A stretch of DNA of 64,000 bases from Lactococcus garvieae subsp. garvieae (lineage in GTDB: Bacteria > Bacillota > Bacilli > Lactobacillales > Streptococcaceae): positions 1,922,001 to 1,986,000 of the forward strand of contig NZ_CP118950.1 of the NCBI RefSeq assembly GCF_029024465.1. The letters run 5' to 3'. This document shows, in pieces, positions 17,711 through 26,129 of the stretch. The notes beneath the pieces were generated by a model. It had not been told where the DNA came from and did no database searches. It saw nothing but the letters and a program-made list of their open reading frames with translations. A program made the position numbers and the translations under genes. How positions within the stretch are numbered: position 1 is the stretch's first letter; each line of letters starts with the position of its first letter.

Positions 17711-18919
17711 TTATGGTATTCTAACAGATACTTGAGCTACTCCATCCGCTGTAGGCAATCCTGCTTTCCAATAAGTATCCCAGTTTAAGCCGACAGGAAG
17801 TTGTGATGTACCAATAATTGAAAAATCAGATGAATCAATATTTCCATTTAACCATTTGGCTGTCAGACCCACCCAGTTGTTGTCTGTATCATTCCATAAC
17901 GTCATTCCTTTTTCACTCGTTTGTACGTCTGAAAATTGTGCATTAACGCTATCACCTCTAATACGGGCAGAACCTCCGACATTTGCAATCAAGTGATTTC
18001 CCCAACTTGTAGCAACATAATTTTTATCAAAGTCTGGCGCATAAGCTGTCCCAACTAAGCTTCCGTTCACATAAAAGCCTACGGCCTTAGAAGCCTCATA
18101 ATATGCGATTTCAATCTTCGTCCACTGATTAAGTACGGCAGGTGGCCCATATGAGGTATAAACATGGGAACTTCCATTAATATTTTCGCTCATATAAACA
18201 GGTTTACCTGCGGCTGAGCCTGCATGGAAACTAGATTCCTTATCTACCTGAACACCAAAACTTATTGCATGCTCCCCTGTACCATTAAGCGTGAATTTCG
18301 CCTGATAGCCTGTCCCTGCTCCTGTTAATTTAACATTCCCAGATATAAAAGCTGTTTTAGGACCACTTAAAGGTAGGTTCAATGCTGGAGAGCTTCCATC
18401 TTTGGGTAAGGCATACCAAGAAATTCCTTCATACTTCCATCCCCGAGATACTAAAACTTTCTTTTCATAAGTATCCATTGTAGAATGATGGGCACCAATA
18501 CCTGCAGCAGGATTATAGAGACGATAAACTGGTTTATCTCTATTCGTTGCAGAGTAAAAAGCAACTCCTTCTGCTCGCCAACCATGCTTACTCGTCAGAA
18601 CTTTTACTTCATAGCTGTCTTTGGTATACAAATGTTCTCCAGATTTAGGATTATATACACGAAAAACAGTATCACCCGATACAGGTGCGGCCCATGCAAT
18701 ACCTTCATATTTCCAATCTTTTGATAATTTAGGAAGCCTATTCTTTTCATTTACATCTGCAGTATGCAAATGCTCCATATTACGGGTATTATAAAGTCGA
18801 TAAATGGGCTGACTCTGGGGGCTATCTGCCATCACTCTATCTAACTTTGTAAATCCCAAAAAGGTAAACAAAGTTAAGACAAGCCATGTCCCTAAAAATA
18901 TTTTGAAATACTTCCTCAT
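17711..18919 (-). CDS. Secreted protein with three DUF5648-type repeats and a LamG-like domain
   Basis: The 402-residue product has a signal peptide (about 1-31, hydrophobic GTWLVLTLFTFLGF). Three repeats of about 45 residues follow, with cores YRLYNTRNMEHLHT, FRVYNPKSGEHLYT and YRLYNPAAGIGAHH, each ending in a WKYEGI/WRAEGV motif. Residues 190-340 look like a concanavalin/LamG beta-sandwich (WTKIEIAYYEASKAVGFYVNGSLVG). No LPXTG anchor is seen, so it is probably released or held by binding. AAGGAG precedes the ATG. It likely binds or modifies glycan at the cell surface, but this is inference. Confidence 0.7.
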   Translation of the reverse strand: MRKYFKIFLGTWLVLTLFTFLGFTKLDRVMADSPQSQPIYRLYNTRNMEHLHTADVNEKNRLPKLSKDWKYEGIAWAAPVSGDTVFRVYNPKSGEHLYTKDSYEVKVLTSKHGWRAEGVAFYSATNRDKPVYRLYNPAAGIGAHHSTMDTYEKKVLVSRGWKYEGISWYALPKDGSSPALNLPLSGPKTAFISGNVKLTGAGTGYQAKFTLNGTGEHAISFGVQVDKESSFHAGSAAGKPVYMSENINGSSHVYTSYGPPAVLNQWTKIEIAYYEASKAVGFYVNGSLVGTAYAPDFDKNYVATSWGNHLIANVGGSARIRGDSVNAQFSDVQTSEKGMTLWNDTDNNWVGLTAKWLNGNIDSSDFSIIGTSQLPVGLNWDTYWKAGLPTADGVAQVSVRIP

Positions 18920-19004
18920 TTTTCTCTTCTACTCCTTAAAATTTTTTAATTCCTATATAAAGCTTAACATAAAGAACTAGGCAAGTAAAATATTTTCAGA
19001 ACAA

Positions 19005-19026
19005 AAAAAACACCCGAAGGTGCTTA
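19005..19026 (-). terminator. Terminator after rpsR
   Basis: GCACC-TTCG-GGTGT with a UUCG tetraloop and a T8 run follows the rpsR stop on the minus strand. Confidence 0.93.
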
Positions 19027-19034
19027 TTTATTTC

Positions 19035-19280
19035 TTAGTTTTCGTCAGAAGCTACGAATGGCAAGAGAGCCATAACACGTGCGCGTTTGATAGCTGTAAC
19101 CACTTTACGTTGATTTTTAGCTGAAGTACCAGTTACGCGACGTGGCAAGATTTTACCACGTTCTGAGATAAAACGTTTCAAGAGTTCAGTGTCTTTGTAA
19201 TCAACAACTTCGATTTTGTTAGCTGCGATAAAGTCAACTTTTTTACGGCGTTTGAAGCCACCACGTTTTTGAAAAGCCAT
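19035..19280 (-). CDS. rpsR: 30S ribosomal protein S18
   Basis: This 81-residue S18 protein carries the family signature [21 protein letters not shown] and the basic [18 protein letters not shown] stretch. It binds 16S rRNA as a dimer with S6, encoded by the first gene of the same operon. AAGGAGA precedes its ATG. A large hairpin lies in its 5' spacer. No zinc-binding cysteines are present (C-minus form). Confidence 0.98.
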   Translation of the reverse strand: MAFQKRGGFKRRKKVDFIAANKIEVVDYKDTELLKRFISERGKILPRRVTGTSAKNQRKVVTAIKRARVMALLPFVASDEN

Positions 19281-19311
19281 AGTGTGTTTCTCCTTATATT
19301 ATTGTATGATG

Positions 19312-19351
19312 TTGTTGATTAGAAAAAACAAAATGTTTTTCTAATCAACAA
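19312..19351. repeat. Long inverted repeat between ssb and rpsR
   Basis: TTGTTGATTAG and CTAATCAACAA arms, extended inward by A/T runs, form an 18-bp stem with one unpaired base inside the operon. It lies 30-70 bases upstream of rpsR. It may be an attenuator, a processing site or an mRNA stabiliser. Confidence 0.85.
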
Positions 19352-19393
19352 ATAAGAGGCTCAGACAGACATTTAGAAGGACTGTCTTAATTG

Positions 19394-19888
19394 TTAGAAT
19401 GGAAGATCATCATCTGAGATTTCCATTGGTGAGCCACCAAATGGATCTGCATCACGACCAAAATCAGGTGTTGCATTTCCTGCTGAGCTGTTAGAGCCAG
19501 CAAAAGGACGATTTTGTGATTGTTGTTGCTGTGGTGCAGAATATGAACCAGAGCCACCTTCACGTGCGGCACGACTCTCAAGCATTTGGAAGTTATCAGC
19601 CAATACTTCAGTCACGTAAACACGTTGACCTTCTTTGTTCTCATAATTTCGCACTTGAATACTACCTGTTACACCAATCAAGGCACCTTTTTTAGCCCAA
19701 TTTGCCAAGTTTTCAGCAGATTGACGCCAGATGACACAGTTAATGAAATCAGCTTCACGTTCGCCTTGCGCGTTTTTAAAACGACGGTTAACAGCAATCG
19801 TAAATGTAGCAACCGCAGTATTTTGCGGTGTATATCGCAGTTCAGGGTCACGCACAACGCGTCCGACCAAAACAACATTATTAATCAT
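19394..19888 (-). CDS. ssb: Single-stranded DNA-binding protein
   Basis: This 164-residue SSB has the OB-fold (1-108, [42 protein letters not shown]) and a Gln/Ser-rich linker ending in the acidic tail [10 protein letters not shown] that recruits repair and replication proteins. Length is typical. AAGGAGAAG precedes the ATG. It lies between rpsF and rpsR, the standard Firmicutes operon. Confidence 0.99.
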   Translation of the reverse strand: MINNVVLVGRVVRDPELRYTPQNTAVATFTIAVNRRFKNAQGEREADFINCVIWRQSAENLANWAKKGALIGVTGSIQVRNYENKEGQRVYVTEVLADNFQMLESRAAREGGSGSYSAPQQQQSQNRPFAGSNSSAGNATPDFGRDADPFGGSPMEISDDDLPF

Positions 19889-19925
19889 GATGCTTCTCCT
19901 TTAAATTTGTCCAGCTAAACTAGAA

Positions 19926-20219
19926 TTAAGCTTCTACTTTAGTGATCATGTGACGAAGAATGTCGCCGTTAATCTTAGCAAGACGGTCAAATTCGCTCAA
20001 AGCTTCTGAATCAGTAGCAGCTTCAAGAGTTACGATGTGGTAGATACCTTCGCGGAAGTCTTGAATTTCGTAAGCGAGTTTGCGTGTTTCCCAGTCTTTA
20101 GACTCAAGATTAGCAGCACCGTTGTCAGTCAAGATACTATCGAAACGTTCAACGAGGGCTTTCTTTGCTTCTTCTTCAATGTTTGGACGAATAATATAAA
20201 GAATTTCGTATTTTGTCAT
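19926..20219 (-). CDS. rpsF: 30S ribosomal protein S6
   Basis: This 97-residue S6 begins [19 protein letters not shown], which is the family N-terminus. An upstream in-frame ATG would add ten residues that contain the Shine-Dalgarno, so the start at 20219 is chosen; AAAGGAGG lies 8 bases before it. S6 pairs with S18 on the 30S platform. It heads the rpsF-ssb-rpsR operon. Confidence 0.98.
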   Translation of the reverse strand: MTKYEILYIIRPNIEEEAKKALVERFDSILTDNGAANLESKDWETRKLAYEIQDFREGIYHIVTLEAATDSEALSEFDRLAKINGDILRHMITKVEA

Positions 20220-20245
20220 TGATTTTTCCTCCTTTTGGACTAATG

Positions 20246-20285
20246 ACACAGGTTGGAGCCTGTGTAAGTTATGAGTTTTTACTCA
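20246..20285 (-). promoter_or_regulatory. rpsF leader hairpins
   Basis: Two hairpins lie in the leader: ACACAGG/CCTGTGT (20246-20265, loop of 6) and GTGAGT/ACTCAT (20270-20286). In many bacteria the S6:S18 dimer binds a hairpin at this place to repress its own operon; whether the loop here has the required CCG-type motif is unclear. Confidence 0.55.
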
Positions 20286-20294
20286 CAAGTATAT

Positions 20295-20323
20295 ATTCTA
20301 TCAAATTTAGCTGCTTTTTGCAA
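20295..20323 (-). promoter_or_regulatory. rpsF operon promoter
   Basis: TTGCAA (20318-20323), 17-base spacer, TAGAAT (20295-20300) on the minus strand. Confidence 0.85.
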
Positions 20324-20369
20324 GCTGGTTTATCTTATCTTATTTTATTCTATTATAAAATAAAAAAAT

Positions 20370-20393
20370 AACCCTCTGTCCCTGCAGAAGATT
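20370..20393 (-). terminator. Terminator after the 70-residue ORF
   Basis: AATCTTCTG pairs with CAGAGGGTT (with G-U pairs), followed by a T7 run on the minus strand. Confidence 0.75.
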
Positions 20394-20410
20394 TTTCATT
20401 GTTTTTATCA

Positions 20411-20623
20411 CTAAGCCACTACATCCAGGACATTCGCTGGAATGTAACGATACTCACCTTCTTTCGATTGATAATAACCAAGCTTTTTCACAATAAAATG
20501 TAACTTACAACGGCTGTCAAAGCGCTGATATAAGTGGGAAATCTCCCCTTGCTGGCTACGGGTTACGCATACAATTTTTTCTCCCGCGTAAGTTGGAGAT
20601 ACATATTTTGGGGTAAACGTCAT
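20411..20623 (-). CDS. Hypothetical protein, 70 residues
   Basis: A short basic protein with two Cys (19 and 39) and no membrane segment. GGAGGTGG precedes the ATG closely and a terminator follows the stop, so it is likely a real gene. I do not recognise its family. It is a single-gene unit divergent from the lysine riboswitch. Confidence 0.65.
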   Translation of the reverse strand: MTFTPKYVSPTYAGEKIVCVTRSQQGEISHLYQRFDSRCKLHFIVKKLGYYQSKEGEYRYIPANVLDVVA

Positions 20624-20796
20624 AGAAAACCACCTCCAGATATAGTTGAGATGAAACCGTAATCATCTCTCCTTATATTATAACTCTTTTTAGTCTCTAA
20701 AACAAATCCCTCGATTTTTTTAAATATACAGGCATTAAAAATTCTGTTATTTTAAATAAGGTTGTGTATAATTATTCATTCCTTGCAGGCTCGTCC

Positions 20797-20825
20797 TTGA
20801 CATCCCCCTCAAATTAATCTAAAAT
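20797..20825 (+). promoter_or_regulatory. lysP promoter
   Basis: TTGACA (20797-20802), 17 bases, TAAAAT (20820-20825), placed just before the riboswitch. Confidence 0.88.
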
Positions 20826-20845
20826 GTTCATAAATACTTAATAAA

Positions 20846-21062
20846 CGATAGAGGTCGCAACCAATAATAAGCTAAACAGAGCTAGAGCATGCTGAGAAGT
20901 TTAGCCCAGGAGCGGTTGCCGAAAGAGAAGTTATGCTCACAGACTTTTCTTGGTTTAGCGGGAAACACCTGTTAAACTGTCGTGGTCTTACTATGACCAC
21001 GATGCGCTATTCGGATGAAAGATCTTTCTGACGTTTAGCAATCTCTAGGGATTGCTTTTTGT
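20846..21062 (+). promoter_or_regulatory. Lysine riboswitch (L box) with terminator
   Basis: The leader shows L-box marks: the GATAGAGGTCGCAA entry (20846-20860), GGAGCGGTTGCCGAA (20909-20923) and a final terminator AGCAATC/GATTGCT with a T run (21037-21060). Lysine binding should end transcription before the permease. The gap of 469 bases before lysP is explained by this and its promoter. Confidence 0.93.
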
Positions 21063-21092
21063 ATTAATATTTATAAATTTAGGAGAGAAGTA

Positions 21093-22556
21093 ATGGACAA
21101 TACTTCAAATAATGAGGCCACGCCATCCACGCAAGTCAAACGTGGCCTTAAACATCGTCACTTAACAATGATTGCCTTAGGAGGAACTATTGGTACCGGC
21201 CTATTTGTTGCATCAGGCGCAACGATTTCTCAAGCTGGACCTTTAGGTGCATTAGTTGCCTATGTCGCTATTGGACTCATGGTTTTCTTCCTTATGACGT
21301 CTCTAGGAGAAATGGCTTCCTATCTTCCAGTATCTGGCTCTTTTGCTTCTTTCGCTGACCGCTATGTAGATAAAGCTTTTGGCTTTGCTATGGGTTGGAA
21401 CTATTGGTTTAACTCCGCAATTACTGTGGCGGTTGAGGCGGCTACAGTTGGTGTCATTATGCAATTTTGGTTGCCCCATGTGCCTACATGGATATGGTCA
21501 ACTATCGTGATTGCGCTTATCCTCTTGGTTAACCTTATTTCAGCTAAGGCCTATGGTGAAGCAGAATTTTGGATGGCGACAATTAAAGTCATCGCTGTTA
21601 TCGCCTTTATCGTGATTGGTCTCGCAACAATTTTTGGGGTTATGACTTATAAGCCAGATGTGGCACGCAATCTTTCTGCCGGAGGAAATCATGGTTTTGT
21701 CGGTGGTATTGGAGGTATGATTGCTGTCTTCATGATTGCAGGTTTCTCTTTCCAAGGTACAGAAATCGTTGGTATTGCAGCCGGCGAGTCAGAAAACCCT
21801 GAGAAAAATGTACCTTCAGCGATTAAGCAAGTTTTTTGGCGGATTATTATTTTCTATTTCCTCTCAATATTCGTAATCGGTGCCTTGGTTTACTATAAAG
21901 ATCCAAGTCTCCTCCGTGCAGCGACCCAAAGTGACATTACTGTTTCTCCATTTACCTTGGTATTTGAACGTGCTGGCTTAGCCGCTGCTGCATCTGTTAT
22001 GAATGCTGTCATTTTAACCTCCGTTATTTCCTCTGCCAATTCTTGGTTATATGCTGCTTCCCGCATGCTTTTTGGCATGGCAAAAGAAGGGCATGCGCCG
22101 AAAGTCTTCGCTAAAACAAATACAAGCAACGGTGTGCCAATTTATGCAATTTTAGCGACTGTTGCCATCGGTCTTTTGGCCTTCTTAACAAGTATCTTCG
22201 GAACTGAGATTTATTTCTATTTGGTTGCCGCTTCTGGTTTGTCCGGCTTCTTGGCTTGGATTGGAATTGCTATCTGTCACTTCCGCTTCCGCCGTGCTTT
22301 TATTAAGCAAGGCCATAAACTTTCTGAGTTAGGCTACCATGCCAAATGGTTCCCTATTGGACCAATTATCGCTCTTATTCTTTCAATCATTATCGTTATC
22401 GGGCAAATTACTACTGTAACGATGAATGCGCAAAGCATCATCACGACCTATCTTGCTTTACCACTCTTCTTGATTTTATATTTCTCTTACAAAATCGTGA
22501 AGAAAACAAAACTCATTCCGCTTGAAGAAGTCGATTTAAGCCGCGAGATTGATTAA
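21093..22556 (+). CDS. lysP: Lysine-specific amino acid permease
   Basis: This 487-residue APC-family permease has about twelve membrane helices. It shows the family entry HLTMIALGGTIGTGLFVASG (residues 23-42) and the GTEIVGIAAGESENP motif near 222. It imports lysine with protons. The lysine specificity rests on the lysine riboswitch directly upstream and on closeness to LysP; a generic amino acid permease is the alternative. AGGAGAG precedes the ATG. Confidence 0.92.
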   Translation: MDNTSNNEATPSTQVKRGLKHRHLTMIALGGTIGTGLFVASGATISQAGPLGALVAYVAIGLMVFFLMTSLGEMASYLPVSGSFASFADRYVDKAFGFAMGWNYWFNSAITVAVEAATVGVIMQFWLPHVPTWIWSTIVIALILLVNLISAKAYGEAEFWMATIKVIAVIAFIVIGLATIFGVMTYKPDVARNLSAGGNHGFVGGIGGMIAVFMIAGFSFQGTEIVGIAAGESENPEKNVPSAIKQVFWRIIIFYFLSIFVIGALVYYKDPSLLRAATQSDITVSPFTLVFERAGLAAAASVMNAVILTSVISSANSWLYAASRMLFGMAKEGHAPKVFAKTNTSNGVPIYAILATVAIGLLAFLTSIFGTEIYFYLVAASGLSGFLAWIGIAICHFRFRRAFIKQGHKLSELGYHAKWFPIGPIIALILSIIIVIGQITTVTMNAQSIITTYLALPLFLILYFSYKIVKKTKLIPLEEVDLSREID

Positions 22557-22562
22557 AACGAA

Positions 22563-22590
22563 TATAAAAAACGCCACAAGGCGTTTTTTT
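22563..22590. terminator. Bidirectional terminator between lysP and dnaX
   Basis: AAAAAACGCC-ACAA-GGCGTTTTTT. Confidence 0.95.
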
Positions 22591-24247
22591 AGTCATTAAT
22601 TACTTTCACTTTTTCACCAAAAAATTCTTTGGCCTTACTGACAAGGGCTTCTTCTGCTTCTGGCTCAGATTCCGTGTCTTTTATCACATGCTGCTCTCCT
22701 TTTTTAAGGCTTAAGACATACTCTTGACGTACAGCCTGCCAATCTTGCTCTGCTAAAGCAATAATCTCGGGCGAAAATCCCAGTATTGATGACATTAAAT
22801 TGCCAAAAGTTAACTGTAGGTTTTCATTTTCTGTAACGCGCTTGGCTAAATTACCATGAGGAAAAGTAACCACCACAAAATTACTTGAGGCTGCCACAGG
22901 TGCGGTATTATTGATTAAGGCACGATCTGAAGGTTTGGTAAAGCTAGAAACAATCTCAGGCCATGCACCATAAACTGCTTGGCGTGCTTCGTTGGTCGCT
23001 TCCTTTAGAGCTTTAAAAACCAAATCTTGATTTACAGTGTACTTTTCAGTCACTGTTTTTGTTTTCACTTGCTGCTTAATTTGAACTTCTTGACTGACAG
23101 TGGATACCACAGTTTGGCTTCCCGTTTCTGCCAATTTAGCTTTTAACTCTGCAACTTCTGCTTTTAAGGCTTGAAGCTCATGGTTCAAACTTTCCGGAAG
23201 TTCTTTAGGTTCAACAGATGAATAAGCTCCTGTATCCACAAGACGCATTGTCATCACATCAGCAGCAATTTTGCTCTGGGTCGTTTCTTTAATAATTTTT
23301 AGAGACTCAATCGCAATGTTGATCCATTGGTAAAGACGGGGACGTGGGATTTCATTGTCTCCCCTCAAAAGCAAATCACGGAAATAAGTTAAGAGATCTT
23401 CCGTAAAGCGCAACATATTTTTCCCTTCAAGAAAAATTTTCTCTAAGGTATCAAGTGCAGTTGGTCCATCTGAAGTTGCCAAAGCTGCAACATAAGAGAC
23501 AAGCGCTTCATTGGCAATGGAACCTGTCACTAAGAGAGCATCCTTCTCTGCAAGCTTGCCATCAGAAAAGCTTAAGGCCTGATCCAATAAACTCAACGCA
23601 TCACGCATTCCTCCCTCAGCAGATTTTGCAATAACATCCAGTGCCGCATCTTCAAACTCAATCTTCTCATCTGCTAAAACTTCTGCTAAATGCTGACGAA
23701 TATCATGCGTTGTAATTGCTTTAAAAGCAAATCTTTGCACACGGCTAATAATTGTTGCCGGAATTTTTTGAAGCTCAGTTGTTGCTAAAACAAAGACAAC
23801 ATTATCTGTAGGTTCTTCTAAGGTTTTCAGCAAAGCGTTGAATGCCCCCGTTGACAACATATGAACTTCATCGATAATATAAACCTTATAATTTGCGCGA
23901 CTCGCTGCATAAGTTGATTTATCGCGAATCTCACGGATTTCGTCCACCCCATTATTTGAAGCGGCATCAAGTTCAATCACATCTTCAAGGCTCCCTTGGG
24001 TAATGGCCTGACAAATATCACAAGTGTTACAAGGCTCTCCCTCTTTTTGATTCGGGCAGTTGATTGCTTTGGCAAAAATTTTTGCGGCGGAAGTTTTCCC
24101 TGTCCCACGCGGGCCACTAAAAAGATAGGCATGAGAAATCTGCCCATTAACGATAGCATTCTTTAAGGTTGTGGCCACCACTTCTTGGCCAACCATCTCA
24201 TCAAATCTTTGACTACGGTATTTTCTATATAAAGCTTGGTAAGCCAT
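22589..24247 (-). CDS. dnaX: DNA polymerase III gamma/tau subunit
   Basis: This 552-residue clamp-loader subunit opens the sliding clamp. It has Walker A GPRGTGKTSAAK (45-56), a zinc site of four cysteines (64-79), DEVHMLS (Walker B), SRVQRF (sensor/arginine finger) and a C-terminal domain that contacts the polymerase. Length is typical for the tau form. GAAGGA precedes the ATG. It follows the APH-like gene by 12 bases, forming an fRMsr-APH-like-dnaX string. Confidence 0.97.
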   Translation of the reverse strand: MAYQALYRKYRSQRFDEMVGQEVVATTLKNAIVNGQISHAYLFSGPRGTGKTSAAKIFAKAINCPNQKEGEPCNTCDICQAITQGSLEDVIELDAASNNGVDEIREIRDKSTYAASRANYKVYIIDEVHMLSTGAFNALLKTLEEPTDNVVFVLATTELQKIPATIISRVQRFAFKAITTHDIRQHLAEVLADEKIEFEDAALDVIAKSAEGGMRDALSLLDQALSFSDGKLAEKDALLVTGSIANEALVSYVAALATSDGPTALDTLEKIFLEGKNMLRFTEDLLTYFRDLLLRGDNEIPRPRLYQWINIAIESLKIIKETTQSKIAADVMTMRLVDTGAYSSVEPKELPESLNHELQALKAEVAELKAKLAETGSQTVVSTVSQEVQIKQQVKTKTVTEKYTVNQDLVFKALKEATNEARQAVYGAWPEIVSSFTKPSDRALINNTAPVAASSNFVVVTFPHGNLAKRVTENENLQLTFGNLMSSILGFSPEIIALAEQDWQAVRQEYVLSLKKGEQHVIKDTESEPEAEEALVSKAKEFFGEKVKVIND

Positions 24248-24259
24248 TTTTCATTCCTT

Positions 24260-24880
24260 CTAATAAAGGTCTGGCTCTGCGCCAAGACCGAGCTCTTCAT
24301 TGATTCGGAAAAGAACATCACGTGCCAGTATGGACTGATCAATATCGGCAGCATTATAATTTTTCATTGCCTTGTAAATAGCCCATACACGAGCGCGGAT
24401 GACTGTTGCCCTATCGGCTTCAGCAGCAGAGAAAAATATCTTTCTTTGTTTCTCATCAAATATTTCCCATGCAATGGTCAAATCACAGGCAGGATCACCA
24501 ATTATGGAAGCTGCTGTTTCAGCCACCCCAGAAAATTTATCGGCCCTCTTCCACACAGTGTCCAAGTTCAACTCGCCATGTAAAACAACCGCAGGCTTGG
24601 TCCATGGATTTTTAGAAGCTTTATCCCAATACAAGCGTAAACCTTCTACAGGTGCAATTCTTTTCATTTGGTCCAACAGTGTCAAAAATTCAGCTTCAAT
24701 GACCGGCAACATTAAGGCTGGATTTTCCGCTCCTGTTGCTTCTAATTGGTGCAGCTGGTACACAAAATTACCCAAATCTTGAGCAAATGCTTTAGGTTGA
24801 GCCAAAGGATCAAAACCTACAGGACACACCTCACTGGTACCAAATTGATCTGCTATAAAGTTATTCACTGTTTCTTTCAT
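24260..24880 (-). CDS. Aminoglycoside phosphotransferase-like protein, degenerate
   Basis: The 206-residue product resembles the C-terminal lobe of APH/choline-kinase enzymes. VVLHGELNLDTVW takes the place of the catalytic HGDLHxxN loop, and IIGDPACDLTIAW matches the second metal motif region. The catalytic Asp is Glu (Glu103), the Asn is absent and the metal Asp is replaced by Glu/Ala. The N-terminal ATP-binding lobe is missing. It is probably not an active kinase of the usual kind. GAGGGAAA precedes the ATG. It lies between fRMsr and dnaX. Confidence 0.6.
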   Translation of the reverse strand: MKETVNNFIADQFGTSEVCPVGFDPLAQPKAFAQDLGNFVYQLHQLEATGAENPALMLPVIEAEFLTLLDQMKRIAPVEGLRLYWDKASKNPWTKPAVVLHGELNLDTVWKRADKFSGVAETAASIIGDPACDLTIAWEIFDEKQRKIFFSAAEADRATVIRARVWAIYKAMKNYNAADIDQSILARDVLFRINEELGLGAEPDLY

Positions 24881-24892
24881 CGTTTCCCTCGT

Positions 24893-25372
24893 TCAAAAAA
24901 ATTTCCAATCCGTCATCTCTGACAAAATGTGGCAGAATTCTTCAAGATATTTTTGATCGACGTCATCATAAAAGGAAGTTTCTGAAGCATCCAAATCTAA
25001 AACACCTTTTAATTCGCCGTCTTTAATGAGCGGTACTACAATTTCTGACAGCGCTCGGCTGTCACATGAAATATAGTTTTTATGTTCTTTAACATTGTCC
25101 ACAATTAATGTTTGACGTTTCTCTGCGGCTTCACCACATACTCCAGCGCCTAACTTTATTTCGACACAAGAAACCCCACCTTGAAAAGGACCTAAAATAA
25201 GTTGTTCGCCGTTGTACAAATAAAACCCTACAAAGACTTGATTAGGTAAGAAGTCATTGAGAAGAGCTGATGCATTGGAGAGATTTGATAATGTATAGTT
25301 TTGTGCTGAAAGTAAACCTTTCAGTTGTAGATTAAGGAGTTCATATCCTTCAATTTTTTCGCTTTTATTCAT
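24893..25372 (-). CDS. Free methionine-R-sulfoxide reductase (GAF domain)
   Basis: This 159-residue single-GAF protein matches fRMsr, which reduces free methionine-R-sulfoxide with thioredoxin. The three key cysteines are Cys69, Cys79 and Cys103, in VSC, GVCG and SCDS, with the same spacing as E. coli Cys84/94/118. There is no Shine-Dalgarno; a TTGACT-17-TATAAT promoter ends 6 bases before the ATG. Confidence 0.9.
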   Translation of the reverse strand: MNKSEKIEGYELLNLQLKGLLSAQNYTLSNLSNASALLNDFLPNQVFVGFYLYNGEQLILGPFQGGVSCVEIKLGAGVCGEAAEKRQTLIVDNVKEHKNYISCDSRALSEIVVPLIKDGELKGVLDLDASETSFYDDVDQKYLEEFCHILSEMTDWKFF

Positions 25373-25378
25373 CTTATA

Positions 25379-25407
25379 ATTATAAACTTAACCCGTAATA
25401 GAGTCAA
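25379..25407 (-). promoter_or_regulatory. fRMsr promoter (leaderless)
   Basis: TTGACT (25402-25407), 17-base spacer, TATAAT (25379-25384), then 6 bases to the start codon. This is the strongest promoter of the leaderless set. Confidence 0.88.
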
Positions 25408-25428
25408 TACTTGCGGTTAAATTATCTT

Positions 25429-25722
25429 TTATTTTCTTTTTGAAATATCTTTGGCTTTCATTTTCTCTAGCTCTTTATTTATCTTGCTTTTTCTTGACTC
25501 TTTTCCTCCTTGATACAGCATGATTAAGACGAAGAGCCCAACAAAAGGCATCACAATATCCTTAAAGTTAAAACCGAGAGCGCCTCTGTATAAGAAAACA
25601 CCTACAGCGGCCATGAAAGCAAGCGGAAGCAAGGCACCCAGGTACTTGTTTTCTCTATAGCCCGCAAATGTCTGAAATGCGATAATAACCCCAATTATTG
25701 CTATCTCCATTAAATGATTCAT
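25429..25722 (-). CDS. Small membrane protein, 97 residues
   Basis: Three hydrophobic segments (about 4-20, 27-45, 54-71) are followed by a basic, charged tail (KESRKSKINKELEKMKAK). No family is recognised. Its start is one base downstream of the stop of the DUF2089-like gene, so the two form a unit. It could be the membrane partner of that regulator; inference only. Confidence 0.7.
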   Translation of the reverse strand: MNHLMEIAIIGVIIAFQTFAGYRENKYLGALLPLAFMAAVGVFLYRGALGFNFKDIVMPFVGLFVLIMLYQGGKESRKSKINKELEKMKAKDISKRK

Positions 25723-25723
25723 C

Positions 25724-25990
25724 TCAAATCTCCCTATGTTTTTTTATAATCTCTTTGGCACTACTCAGACTCACTTTTTCATCGATAACCATTTGCATAA
25801 TACTTACTTCAAAGGAATCCTTTTTACTGTCATTCAGACCTATTTTCTCAATTAACCGATCTATACGCAACCGCACAGTAGGATAACTCACCCCATAATA
25901 CTGGGCCAACTCTTTTAAAGAACCCGATGCAAAAATAAATTGCTTGATAAATTCTTGTTCTTCTTCTTCCAGATTAAAAAACCAATCCAT
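25724..25990 (-). CDS. DUF2089-like helix-turn-helix protein
   Basis: This 88-residue protein has EEEQEFIKQFIFASGSLKEL followed by AQYYGVSYPTVRLRIDRLI, a helix-turn-helix as seen in DUF2089-type regulators, here without the N-terminal zinc ribbon. GGAGAAA precedes the ATG. It is the first gene of a two-gene unit with a small membrane protein, similar in layout to regulator/membrane-protein pairs. Confidence 0.75.
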   Translation of the reverse strand: MDWFFNLEEEEQEFIKQFIFASGSLKELAQYYGVSYPTVRLRIDRLIEKIGLNDSKKDSFEVSIMQMVIDEKVSLSSAKEIIKKHREI

Positions 25991-26094
25991 AATTTCTCCA
26001 AACTTAACATTATTTATTAAAGTTTAACATTATTAAAACCAAAAGACAAAATTTTTTATTTAAATAAATATCGTTCGCTTTTTTTATTTAAAAA

Positions 26095-26123
26095 TTGTCC
26101 TCCAGAAGCTTTTGTGTCATAAT
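26095..26123 (+). promoter_or_regulatory. Chorismate mutase promoter (leaderless)
   Basis: TTGTCC (26095-26100), 17 bases, TGT-CATAAT (-10 at 26118-26123), then 6 bases to the ATG at 26130. Confidence 0.75.
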
Positions 26124-26129
26124 AAAAAT

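Noticed and set aside
26112-26129. Longer chorismate mutase start
   Set aside because: The upstream ATG lies between -35 and -10 of the promoter.
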